Shown here piece by piece: positions 1-5,302 of a DNA stretch of 7,812 nt. This DNA comes from Chloroflexota bacterium (lineage in GTDB: Bacteria > Chloroflexota > Anaerolineae > Anaerolineales > VGOW01). Made by a program: the position numbers and the translations under genes. The notes beneath the pieces are model-generated. The model made no database searches. It had not been told where the DNA came from and saw nothing but the letters and a program-made list of their open reading frames with translations. Numbering within the stretch: the stretch's first letter is position 1; each line of letters begins with the position of its first letter. The stretch lies in NCBI GenBank assembly GCA_016215145.1, contig JACRLA010000364.1, positions 1 through 7,812 on the forward strand, in the 5' to 3' direction.

Positions 1-226
1 AACCAAATTTTGTCGGCGGGTTATCTTCGGCAGTGAGGATCGCTTTCACGCCGTTCAACTTCAACGCGCGCGAAACATCCACCCGTTTAATTTTCGCGCT
101 GGCGTATTGCGAATACAAAATTCGCCCATGCAACATGCCGGACAACTTCACATCATGCCCATACACCGTGCGCCCCGTTGCCTTGTCGGGCGCGTCAAGT
201 TTTGGAATGCGTTGACCAATAATCAT
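1..226 (-). CDS. Molybdopterin-binding large subunit of a xanthine dehydrogenase/CoxL-type hydroxylase (N-terminal part, runs off window)
   Basis: Reading the minus strand from an ATG at 226 gives 75 open codons that leave the window at base 1. The peptide begins MIIGQRIPKLDAPDKATGR and continues with TVYGHDVKLSGMLHGRILYS, then a segment ending in GVKAILTAEDNPPTKFG. This is the N-terminal a/b-hammerhead signature of large subunits in the xanthine dehydrogenase family (pattern DxxxKxTGxxxYxxD, then GMLHGRILxS, then GVxAxLTAxD). The full protein is normally around 750-800 residues and holds the Mo-molybdopterin cofactor and the substrate site, so the substrate cannot be read from this fragment. 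It follows the Fe-S subunit gene by 62 bases, giving the order FAD, Fe-S, Mo subunit, which is usual for this family. No clear Shine-Dalgarno precedes the ATG. The family call is confident; the exact enzyme is unknown. Confidence 0.88.
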   Translation of the reverse strand, partial: MIIGQRIPKLDAPDKATGRTVYGHDVKLSGMLHGRILYSQYASAKIKRVDVSRALKLNGVKAILTAEDNPPTKFG

Positions 227-255
227 AAGGGAACTGAAGAAACTTAAGGAACTAA

Positions 256-270
256 GGGAAAGTCTTTCCC
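256..270. repeat. Short perfect inverted repeat between the Fe-S and Mo subunit genes
   Basis: The sequence gggaaag-t-ctttccc is a 7-bp perfect inverted repeat with a single central base. It sits in the 62-base gap between the Fe-S subunit stop (289) and the Mo subunit start (226). The surrounding gap is made of ggaac/aaggg and tttccc tracts, like the repeat-derived spacers elsewhere in the window. There is no T-run on the minus strand to make it a canonical terminator. Its role is unknown. Confidence 0.4.
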
Positions 271-288
271 CTGTTTCCCTTGTTTACT

Positions 289-756
289 TTATTTCCTTTC
301 TACATTCATCACCGCTTCCACAATTTTTTTGTATCCCGTGCATCGGCACAGATTCCCGGCGAGACCTTCACGCACGTCTTCTTCAGTCGGATGCGGAATC
401 GAGTCGAGCAGTGCAATCGCCGCCATCACCATGCCGGTGGTGCAGAAACCGCATTGGATGCCGCCATCCTCAACCAAAGATTTTTGAACTGGATGCAGCC
501 CGTCGGCGGGCGTGATGCCTTCAACGGTGATCACGCTGTCGCCGTCACAATCGGCGGCGAGCGTCATGCACGACGTGATGGCTTTGCCGTTTAAGATCAC
601 GGTGCAAGCGCCGCAATCGCCCGAATCGCAACCACGATGCGCCCCGCGCAATTCGAGATCGTTTCGCAACACATCCAACAAAGATCGTCGCGGATCGATC
701 AACAATTCTTTTTGTTCGCCGTTCACGTTGAGAGTCAAATGAAACTTTTTTACCAT
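289..756 (-). CDS. [2Fe-2S] small subunit of a molybdenum hydroxylase (CoxS/XdhC-like)
   Basis: This 155-residue protein is the electron-transfer subunit of a three-component molybdenum hydroxylase, passing electrons from the Mo site toward FAD. All eight cluster cysteines are visible. The N-terminal plant-ferredoxin-like domain has C43, C48 and C51 (GCDSGDCGAC) with C63. The C-terminal helical domain has C102 and C105 (QCGFC) with C137 and C139 (LCRC). Length and spacing match the family (about 150-165 residues). The ATG at 756 is chosen because the FHLTLNVNG beta strand that opens the fold follows immediately; no good Shine-Dalgarno precedes it. It lies between the FAD subunit gene (repeat-filled 160-base gap) and the Mo subunit gene. 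The family is certain; the substrate (xanthine, CO, nicotinate, an N-heteroaromatic or aldehyde) cannot be decided from this subunit. Confidence 0.95.
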   Translation of the reverse strand: MVKKFHLTLNVNGEQKELLIDPRRSLLDVLRNDLELRGAHRGCDSGDCGACTVILNGKAITSCMTLAADCDGDSVITVEGITPADGLHPVQKSLVEDGGIQCGFCTTGMVMAAIALLDSIPHPTEEDVREGLAGNLCRCTGYKKIVEAVMNVERK

Positions 757-779
757 AAAAAATGTGACAGCATTTGCAT

Positions 780-847
780 CATTGCGAGTCTTCGAGAAGC
801 AATCTCCAAACGCGACCGAGATTGCTTCGCAAAGTGCGCTCGCAATG
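780..847. repeat. Nested inverted repeat (MITE/REP-like) with cattgcgag termini
   Basis: Outer arms cattgcgag (780-788) and ctcgcaatg (839-847) are perfect inverted copies. Inner arms gaagcaatctc (796-806) and gagattgcttc (818-828) are also perfect. The resulting 68-base element folds into a long interrupted hairpin. From memory, elements with cattgcgag...gaagcaatctc arms recur in many bacterial genomes as dispersed intergenic repeats. It lies between the FAD subunit gene and the Fe-S subunit gene, and no reading frame in it looks coding. It could be transcribed into an mRNA-stabilising or processing hairpin; that is inference. Confidence 0.75.
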
Positions 848-884
848 ACGGAGCAGATGATAAGTTACTAAAAATTACTGATTG

Positions 885-932
885 AATCTCCAATCTCCAA
901 TCTCTAATCTCAATTACTAATTACTATTTACC
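885..932. repeat. Heptanucleotide tandem repeat tract over the FAD subunit stop codon
   Basis: Read on the plus strand, units follow every seven bases: aatctcc (885), aatctcc (892), aatctct (899), a six-base aatctc (906), then aattact (912), aattact (919) and atttacc (926). Two unit families are therefore joined in one tract. The aattact part provides the last codons (Val-Asn-Ser-Asn) and the TAG stop (917-919) of the FAD subunit gene. The same AGTAATTAG stop context occurs at the end of iorA. The tract resembles heptameric STRR-type repeats. Confidence 0.75.
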
Positions 933-1783
933 AACCCCAACAACCCCCTCCTCACCAACACCTCCACCATCTTCCTTCGATACCACACCGATCCGCGCAC
1001 ATCGTCAATCGGTTTCGATTCTTCGGCGGCGATCTTCGCGGCGCGTTCGATGCGCTCTTTCGTCAACGATCCGCTCATCACTTCTTCTTCCGCTTTCTTT
1101 GCCCGCAACGGAGTCGGCGCAACCGCACCCAACACAATACGCACATCTGCCGCCTGCTGTGCGAGTGGATTAAATCCACGATAGGCAACACCCACGCCGA
1201 CAACCGCAATGTCCATGTGTTCGCGCGGCGAATGTTTGATGTAAATTGATTTGCCCTCTTGCTTCGGCACTTCAACAGAGACCAACAACTCGCCCACGCC
1301 TAAAACTGATTTGCCGGGTCCCGTAAAAAATTCTTCCAGCGCGACTCGCCGCTCACCTTTGACTCCGTTTATCACAGCGACAGCATTCAGCGCGATTAAA
1401 ATCGGCGCAAGGTCAGCCGACGGCGCGGCGTTACACATATTGCCGCCCACAGTGGCAAGGTTGCGAATCTGTACCGAAGCCATTGTCGCCGCCGCCGAAG
1501 CAAGTGCGGAGTAGTGTTGGTGAATGAGTGGGGATCGTTTGATCTCTTCGAGCGTGGTCAGCGCGCCAATAGAAAGGTTATTAGTAATTGGTAATTGGGT
1601 AATGCCGCGCAGTTCAGCAAGACGTTTAATATTTACGATTGCCTTCGGCGCGAGACGACCGGCTTTCATCTTTAATAATAAATCTGTCCCGCCAGCGATC
1701 ATCTTGGCATCGCCGTTATATCTTGAGAGAACTTCGCTGGCTTCGGCTAATGTTTTCGGAGAAAAATAATCGAACGGTTTCAT
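917..1783 (-). CDS. FAD-binding medium subunit of a molybdenum hydroxylase (CoxM-like)
   Basis: The 288-residue product is the flavoprotein subunit of the molybdenum hydroxylase encoded here with the Fe-S and Mo subunits. FAD-binding signatures are clear: MIAGGTDLLLKMKAG (residues 28-42) and QIRNLATVGGNMCNAAPSAD (105-124). The C-terminal CO dehydrogenase flavoprotein domain has VRIVLGAVAPTPLRA (214-228). There is only one cysteine, in GGNMCN, so the extra [4Fe-4S] loop of 4-hydroxybenzoyl-CoA reductase beta is absent. The start is placed at 1783 (MKPFDYFSPKTL), where family proteins begin; the frame stays open to 1834, but those 17 codons come from the upstream repeat. Residues 63-69 (QLPITNN) are encoded by a heptad repeat, and the last residues and stop lie in another. 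It follows iorB by 79 repeat-filled bases. Confidence 0.93.
   Translation of the reverse strand: MKPFDYFSPKTLAEASEVLSRYNGDAKMIAGGTDLLLKMKAGRLAPKAIVNIKRLAELRGITQLPITNNLSIGALTTLEEIKRSPLIHQHYSALASAAATMASVQIRNLATVGGNMCNAAPSADLAPILIALNAVAVINGVKGERRVALEEFFTGPGKSVLGVGELLVSVEVPKQEGKSIYIKHSPREHMDIAVVGVGVAYRGFNPLAQQAADVRIVLGAVAPTPLRAKKAEEEVMSGSLTKERIERAAKIAAEESKPIDDVRGSVWYRRKMVEVLVRRGLLGLVNSN
1577..1603. repeat. Heptad repeat copy inside the FAD subunit gene
   Basis: The plus-strand units gttatta, gtaattg, gtaattg and the partial ggtaat run at 7-base spacing. Bases 1577-1596 match 2422-2441 (between iorA and iorB) at 19 of 20 positions, so this is a copy of the same repeat family. Here it is translated in frame as residues 61-69 of the FAD subunit (ITQLPITNN), in the loop between ELRG and the LSIGALTTLEE strand. 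Reading the family from memory, this loop is variable, which would explain why the insertion is tolerated. Confidence 0.7.
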
Positions 1784-1801
1784 GCGTGTTAATAGCCTAT
1801 T

Positions 1802-1860
1802 GCGTATTTCGTATTCCGTGTCGCGCGCGAACAATACGCATTACGCAATACGGAATACGC
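1802..1860. repeat. gcgtatt-type heptad repeat forming an imperfect inverted repeat
   Basis: One arm is gcgtatt-tcgtatt-ccgt (1802-1819). The other arm (1843-1860), read on the minus strand, is gcgtatt-ccgtatt-gcgt. They match at 16 of 18 positions and could pair around a cgcgcgcg-containing loop. Minus-strand heptads continue beyond the arm (gcgtaat, gcgtatt). The element fills nearly the whole gap between the iorB stop (1863) and the FAD subunit start (1783). An in-frame upstream ATG at 1834 of the FAD gene falls inside it and is probably not used. Confidence 0.7.
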
Positions 1861-1862
1861 TT

Positions 1863-2402
1863 TCATCTCGCCGCTTTCGCCCCCACATCCAACGCCTTCA
1901 AATTTAACTCCACCGCTTTCGCCGGACCCAACGCCCGCACCGCACTTTTAAGATCGTCGAGCGACAACCCAAATTCATTATGCGCCGGCGCAAAACCGAG
2001 CACGATCAAGTTTGTCACCGCAGGCGAACCAAGTTCTTTGGCGCAGGCTTCGGCGTTGATGGCGTGAACGGCGATATTTAATTCCTGCAAGCGTTCACTT
2101 AACGACGAGTCGAGTCCGTTGGTACTGTTGACAAACACATTGCCACTGGCGCGCACAAAAGTGAGGTTACGCATCGTCTCCGTACGATCAAAGCCCACCA
2201 ACAAATCGGCGGTGCCACGCCGGATGAGCGGCGCCTCACTGCCGCCGATCTTGAGATGGCTCATCACGCTGCCGCCGCGTTGACTCATCCCATGATTCTC
2301 CGACGCCATAACTTTCTCGCCGCGCAACAATCCCGCTTGCGAAAGAATTTTTGTGGCATACACCACGCCTTGACCGCCGATACCGGCAAGCACAATTTTC
2401 AT
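1863..2402 (-). CDS. iorB: Indolepyruvate:ferredoxin oxidoreductase beta subunit
   Basis: The 179-residue product is the small subunit of indolepyruvate:ferredoxin oxidoreductase. With IorA it oxidatively decarboxylates arylpyruvates (indolepyruvate, phenylpyruvate, hydroxyphenylpyruvate) to arylacetyl-CoA and reduces ferredoxin in the cytoplasm. It belongs to the 2-oxoacid:acceptor oxidoreductase gamma-type domain family: the N-terminal GIGGQGVVYATKIL (7-20) is followed by the diagnostic SENHGMSQRGGSVMSHLKIG (34-53), and TADLLVGFDRTETMRN lies near residues 64-79. Its length is typical for IorB (about 180-200). The ATG at 2402 gives the standard MKIVLAGIGGQG opening. It follows iorA by 47 bases containing a palindromic repeat that overlaps the iorA stop, and there is no obvious Shine-Dalgarno, so translation may depend on coupling. 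The iorA-iorB order is the usual one. Confidence 0.95.
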   Translation of the reverse strand: MKIVLAGIGGQGVVYATKILSQAGLLRGEKVMASENHGMSQRGGSVMSHLKIGGSEAPLIRRGTADLLVGFDRTETMRNLTFVRASGNVFVNSTNGLDSSLSERLQELNIAVHAINAEACAKELGSPAVTNLIVLGFAPAHNEFGLSLDDLKSAVRALGPAKAVELNLKALDVGAKAAR

Positions 2403-2421
2403 ATCGACAATATGTTCACTG

Positions 2422-2457
2422 GTAATTAGTAATTGGTAATTACCAATTACTAATTAC
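2422..2457. repeat. 36-bp perfect palindrome made of gtaattg/gtaatta heptads
   Basis: Bases 2422-2457 equal their own reverse complement over all 36 positions (half-site gtaattagtaattggtaa). The half-site is also a heptad series: gtaatta, gtaattg, gtaatta. The element sits between iorA and iorB and overlaps the end of iorA, contributing its TAG stop (2450-2452) and its last Asn codon. Being fully symmetric and AT-rich, it could form a hairpin in the mRNA, but there is no following U-run to make a canonical terminator. Confidence 0.85.
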
Positions 2458-4333
2458 TCATCACCACTTCCTTCGGAATAATAAACCCCTTGTAACAGGC
2501 ATCAATACACTGCCCGCAATCCACGCACACATTGTAGTTAATATCCACGCGCGATTTGTCGGCGCGTAGGATGAGCGCCGGACATTCAAACGCTTCCACG
2601 CAATAACGACAGCCATCGCACTCTTCGGTGATGACAACCGGAATCGGATTGGCTTCCACAGGCGAGTCGTCATACAACACGCACGGACGATCAGCGATGA
2701 TGACAGCCACTCCGCCTTCATCTGTTTGGGTGAAGGCTTGGGCGTCCTTCAATAATTTTTCAAACGGTTCTTGATCGTACGGATCGGCGACGTGAACAAA
2801 TTTAACTCCGCAGGCGCGCACGATGTTTTCAATCGGCACGCGAGTCGCCGCGCTGCCGTCGGCGGCGTAATCGTTGGCGGGCGTCGGCTGCGCGCCGGTC
2901 ATCGCCGTGGTGTGATTGTCGAGAATCAGCAAAATGAATCGCGCGTTGGTGTGAACAGAATTAATCAACGGCACAATGCCCGAATGTAGAAAAGTTGAAT
3001 CGCCAATCGTCGCCACGATGGGTCGTTTGTCTTGGGTGATCTTGCTGGCGTGATAAAACCCGGCCGCCATCGTCACCGAGCCGCCCATGTCAATGCAGGT
3101 ATCCACCACGCGCAAATTTGTGCCGAGCGTGTAACAACCAATGTCGCCGGGATAAATTGCGTTGGGTCCGAAAGTTGTTTTGAGAGTGAAGAAGGCCGAG
3201 CGATGCGAACAACCGGGGCACAAGCGCGGGCGGCGCGGCGCGATCTTAAGTGCGCCAATGATTCCAGCGAGCGCGGAATCTTCCGGGGATGCCGCCACCG
3301 TTAAACCAACTTTGTCCAATTGTCCGCCGATCACTTTCATCACCACTTCGGGTGTGAGTTCACCGGCGTTTGGTATAACATAATCCAACCGTCCGCTGAC
3401 GTGCGTGCGATCTGCGATCTGCAATTCGATGCAAGCGTCAGGCTCTTCAATAATTAACACTCGCTCAAAGCGCGAAACAAATTCGGCGACCAACTTGCGC
3501 GGCAGCGGATACGGCGTGCCGATTCTTAAAATCGGAATCTCCACACCCAATTCATCTAAAACTTCTTGCGAAGTTGTGAACACGCTTCCAGATGAAATGA
3601 TCCCGAATGGCTGATGGCTGATGGCTAATGGCTGATTGACAACGTAATTGAACGACGAACTTTCAAACTCCGACTCAATTGCTTGCAGTTTGGCATTCAG
3701 TTCGTGATGCAGTTTGAGTCGAAAGACCGGAGTCGCTGCCCAGCGTTGTTGGTCTTTTTTAAATCCACTGTTGCCATTGAGAGGCGGCATCCCCGTGTCG
3801 GTTACGTCAATACTCTGCACGGCGTGGCAAACGCGAGTCGTTGGTCGCATGATCACCGGCACGCGATGTTTTTCCGAAAGCTCAAACGCCGCTTTCAACA
3901 TCGCCATCGTCTCGGCAGGCGTGGAGGGATCGAACACGGGGACTTTGGCAGTGAGGGCAAGCAAACGCGAATCTTGTTCGGTTTGCGAAGAGTGAGGACC
4001 GGGATCATCGCACGGCACGACGACGAAACCGCCGACCACGCCGGTGTAAGCCGCACTGAAGAGAGAGTCGGCAGCCACGTTGAGTCCAACTTGCTTCATG
4101 GTGACGGCGGCGCGCAGTCCGCTCCAACTGGCGGCGAGAGCAACTTCAAAAGCAACTTTCTCGCTCGCGCTCCATTCAGTGTAGATGTCACGATTCAATT
4201 TTTTCTTGAACTTCACCACGCCCGCCAGAATTTCCGAACTGGGCGTGCCGGGATACGCCGTGACAACCCGACATTCGTTTTGAGTCAAGCCCAGCGCAAT
4301 AGCGTCGTTACCGAGAAGAAGTTGAGTGGTCAT
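2450..4333 (-). CDS. iorA: Indolepyruvate:ferredoxin oxidoreductase alpha subunit
   Basis: The 627-residue product is the catalytic thiamine diphosphate subunit. The N-terminal pyrimidine-binding domain opens LLLGNDAIALGL and continues with AYPGTPSSEIL (26-36) and the conserved TMKQVGLNVAADSL (78-91). CPGCSHRSAFFTLK (372-385) introduces the TPP-binding domain, with GDSTFLHSGI (444-453) and LDNHTTAMTGAQ (471-482) as the cofactor and metal motif. The C-terminal ferredoxin domain carries two [4Fe-4S] sites: C572, C575, C578, C584 followed by Pro, and C603, C606, C609, C613 followed by Tyr rather than the common Pro. Length fits IorA. Two oddities are repeat-derived: residues 233-244 (NQPLAISHQPFG) come from a 7-nt tandem repeat in the linker, and the stop codon lies in a palindromic repeat. 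The start at 4333 gives the standard family N-terminus. The SbnI-like gene ends 50 bases upstream. Confidence 0.96.
   Translation of the reverse strand: MTTQLLLGNDAIALGLTQNECRVVTAYPGTPSSEILAGVVKFKKKLNRDIYTEWSASEKVAFEVALAASWSGLRAAVTMKQVGLNVAADSLFSAAYTGVVGGFVVVPCDDPGPHSSQTEQDSRLLALTAKVPVFDPSTPAETMAMLKAAFELSEKHRVPVIMRPTTRVCHAVQSIDVTDTGMPPLNGNSGFKKDQQRWAATPVFRLKLHHELNAKLQAIESEFESSSFNYVVNQPLAISHQPFGIISSGSVFTTSQEVLDELGVEIPILRIGTPYPLPRKLVAEFVSRFERVLIIEEPDACIELQIADRTHVSGRLDYVIPNAGELTPEVVMKVIGGQLDKVGLTVAASPEDSALAGIIGALKIAPRRPRLCPGCSHRSAFFTLKTTFGPNAIYPGDIGCYTLGTNLRVVDTCIDMGGSVTMAAGFYHASKITQDKRPIVATIGDSTFLHSGIVPLINSVHTNARFILLILDNHTTAMTGAQPTPANDYAADGSAATRVPIENIVRACGVKFVHVADPYDQEPFEKLLKDAQAFTQTDEGGVAVIIADRPCVLYDDSPVEANPIPVVITEECDGCRYCVEAFECPALILRADKSRVDINYNVCVDCGQCIDACYKGFIIPKEVVMSN
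3608..3635. repeat. Four-unit heptad repeat translated within iorA
   Basis: Plus-strand units are tggctga (3608), tggctga (3615), tggctaa (3622) and tggctga (3629), four perfect or near-perfect 7-mers. On the coding strand they give the 7-residue periodic peptide QPLAISH-QP (about residues 234-242 of IorA). The position falls after the N-terminal domain and before the GIISSGSVFTTSQEVLD segment, a linker region. The total is 28 bases, which is not a multiple of three, so the flanking sequence must compensate to keep the frame. Confidence 0.8.
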
Positions 4334-4342
4334 GTAATCTTT

Positions 4343-4375
4343 AGACTTCCGAAGTCTTTGAGACTTCGGAAGTCT
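4343..4375. repeat. 15-bp perfect inverted repeat between the SbnI-like gene and iorA
   Basis: Arms agacttccgaagtct (4343-4357) and agacttcggaagtct (4361-4375) are perfect inverted copies around a 3-base ttg loop. Each arm is itself nearly palindromic (agactt-ccg-aagtct), so alternative folds exist. It fills most of the 50-base gap between the SbnI-like gene and iorA and lies just upstream of the iorA start. On the minus strand the hairpin is followed by aaagattac, not a U-run, so it is not a standard terminator. I take it to be a dispersed repeat. Confidence 0.8.
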
Positions 4376-4383
4376 TGCAAATA

Positions 4384-5214
4384 CTACTCGTCAAAAATAA
4401 AAACGGGTTCTTGATATAAACGAATCTTGTTTGTTTGTAATCGCTTGCCGATCTGTTCGCGCAACCACTCATTTTTCGATTCGAGCGATTGTGTGGCGCC
4501 CAACATATCCAGCGGCACATCCAAACCCAGCGCGCGACCCGAAACCAGATGGCGCGTGATGCCCATCGGCATCTTGGCGCCGTTCACCGCCACTTGAATA
4601 ATTTCGTCGGGAGTGAACGGCGGGAAAACAATCACCGCCGAGAGTTCGGGATACTCTCCGATCAGCGTCGGCAGATCCACTTCAATTGTGCGATGCACTT
4701 CGGCTTTGCCGCGATATACCGCAACCAACTCGCACAACAAACGCGCCCGCTCGACGTTGTTATCAGAGCAAAGCACGGCAAACTGTTGACCGTTACGCAT
4801 CACGACGCAACAAGCAATCTCGCGCGCATCTAACATGCGTTTGGCGGTGCCGGGGTCAACCGGCTGCAAGGTGATGTCATCTACATCGGCAAGACACGAC
4901 AGTAAATAGTTTTGCGGCATTCCAACCAGAACGTGATGCCACGTACTCACTTTGATCGTCTCGCCGTAATAATCTACTACTTGCACCAGCGCGTCACGAT
5001 ATTCCATTTCACGTAACGCCGTAGTGCGCGTCGCTCCATCCAACACAATGTAACAACCTTCATGCTCAGCCACAATCGGCGGGTTGCGTAATCTGCCATC
5101 GCTCTTGAGGGCGTGCATCAATCTCTTAACACGAAGCGGATCGTCTTCTTCGTGTAGAAGCATTTGCTCAAGCGGCACAAAACGCAATTGGATAGAGGAA
5201 GGTTCGAGTTTCAT
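4384..5214 (-). CDS. ParB/Srx-fold protein resembling SbnI-type free serine kinase
   Basis: The 276-residue protein has an N-terminal ParB/sulfiredoxin-like domain: RFVPLEQMLLHEEDDPLRV (11-29), then RNPPIVAEHEGCYIVLDGAT (43-62) followed by RTTALREM. It lacks the ParB GERR box and any helix-turn-helix, so it is not a partition protein. Compared from memory with staphylococcal SbnI (about 254 residues, makes O-phosphoserine for staphyloferrin B), similarity runs full length: E22/E23 before DPLR, STWHH (90-94), MPMGITRHLVSGRALGLDVP (215-234), and the terminal IRLYQEPVFIFDE. A role making O-phospho-L-serine for the neighbouring TrpB2 is inferred. The usual His of the DGxHR motif is replaced (DGATR). 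The start at 5214 is preferred because the extra 21 codons up to 5277 are translated repeat sequence. The fold is likely; the kinase activity is uncertain. Confidence 0.75.
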   Translation of the reverse strand: MKLEPSSIQLRFVPLEQMLLHEEDDPLRVKRLMHALKSDGRLRNPPIVAEHEGCYIVLDGATRTTALREMEYRDALVQVVDYYGETIKVSTWHHVLVGMPQNYLLSCLADVDDITLQPVDPGTAKRMLDAREIACCVVMRNGQQFAVLCSDNNVERARLLCELVAVYRGKAEVHRTIEVDLPTLIGEYPELSAVIVFPPFTPDEIIQVAVNGAKMPMGITRHLVSGRALGLDVPLDMLGATQSLESKNEWLREQIGKRLQTNKIRLYQEPVFIFDE

Positions 5215-5220
5215 TTTCTT

Positions 5221-5295
5221 CCGTAGGAGCGCACAGTGTTCCGTAGGGGCGCACAGCACAGTTCCGTAGGGGCGCACGGCCGTGCGCCCCTACGG
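5221..5295. repeat. ccgtaggggcgcac repeat cluster with a 32-bp perfect palindrome
   Basis: Three direct copies start at 5221 (ccgtaggagcgcacagt), 5241 (ccgtaggggcgcacagc) and 5264 (ccgtaggggcgcacgg). The third abuts its own inverted copy ccgtgcgcccctacgg (5280-5295), giving a perfect 32-bp palindrome. It begins 7 bases downstream of the trpB2 stop and extends to the start of the SbnI-like gene. The GC-rich stem could act as an mRNA stabiliser or attenuator, but no U-run follows it on the minus strand. From memory, gtaggggcgcac elements are dispersed repeats in some Chloroflexota and cyanobacterial genomes. Confidence 0.85.
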
Positions 5296-5302
5296 CAAAG
5301 AT

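Noticed and set aside
637..885. Plus-strand open frame crossing the Fe-S subunit start and the gap
   Set aside because: Half is antisense to the Fe-S gene and the rest is the translated inverted-repeat element; no motif or ribosome binding site.
885..932. CRISPR array from tandem repeats
   Set aside because: Units are 7 bases with no spacers, so the structure is a short tandem repeat, not a CRISPR.
3683..4414. Long plus-strand open frame of 243 codons opposite iorA
   Set aside because: It lies antisense to a well-conserved thiamine enzyme, its peptide has no recognisable family pattern, and it runs into the repeat at 4343-4375; it is a shadow of iorA codon usage.
4489..4833. Plus-strand open frame of 114 codons opposite the SbnI-like gene
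   Set aside because: Rich in His, Arg and Gln with no recognisable motif and fully antisense to a conserved gene; treated as a shadow.
4384..5214. Chromosome partition protein ParB
   Set aside because: Only the N-terminal fold is shared; the GERR CTP-binding box, the helix-turn-helix domain and a parA neighbour are absent, and the C-terminal half resembles SbnI.
5264..5295. 32-bp palindrome as an intrinsic terminator after trpB2
   Set aside because: The stem is strong, but the minus strand continues aactgtgctg without a U-run, and the same repeat is present as direct copies; better explained as a repeat.
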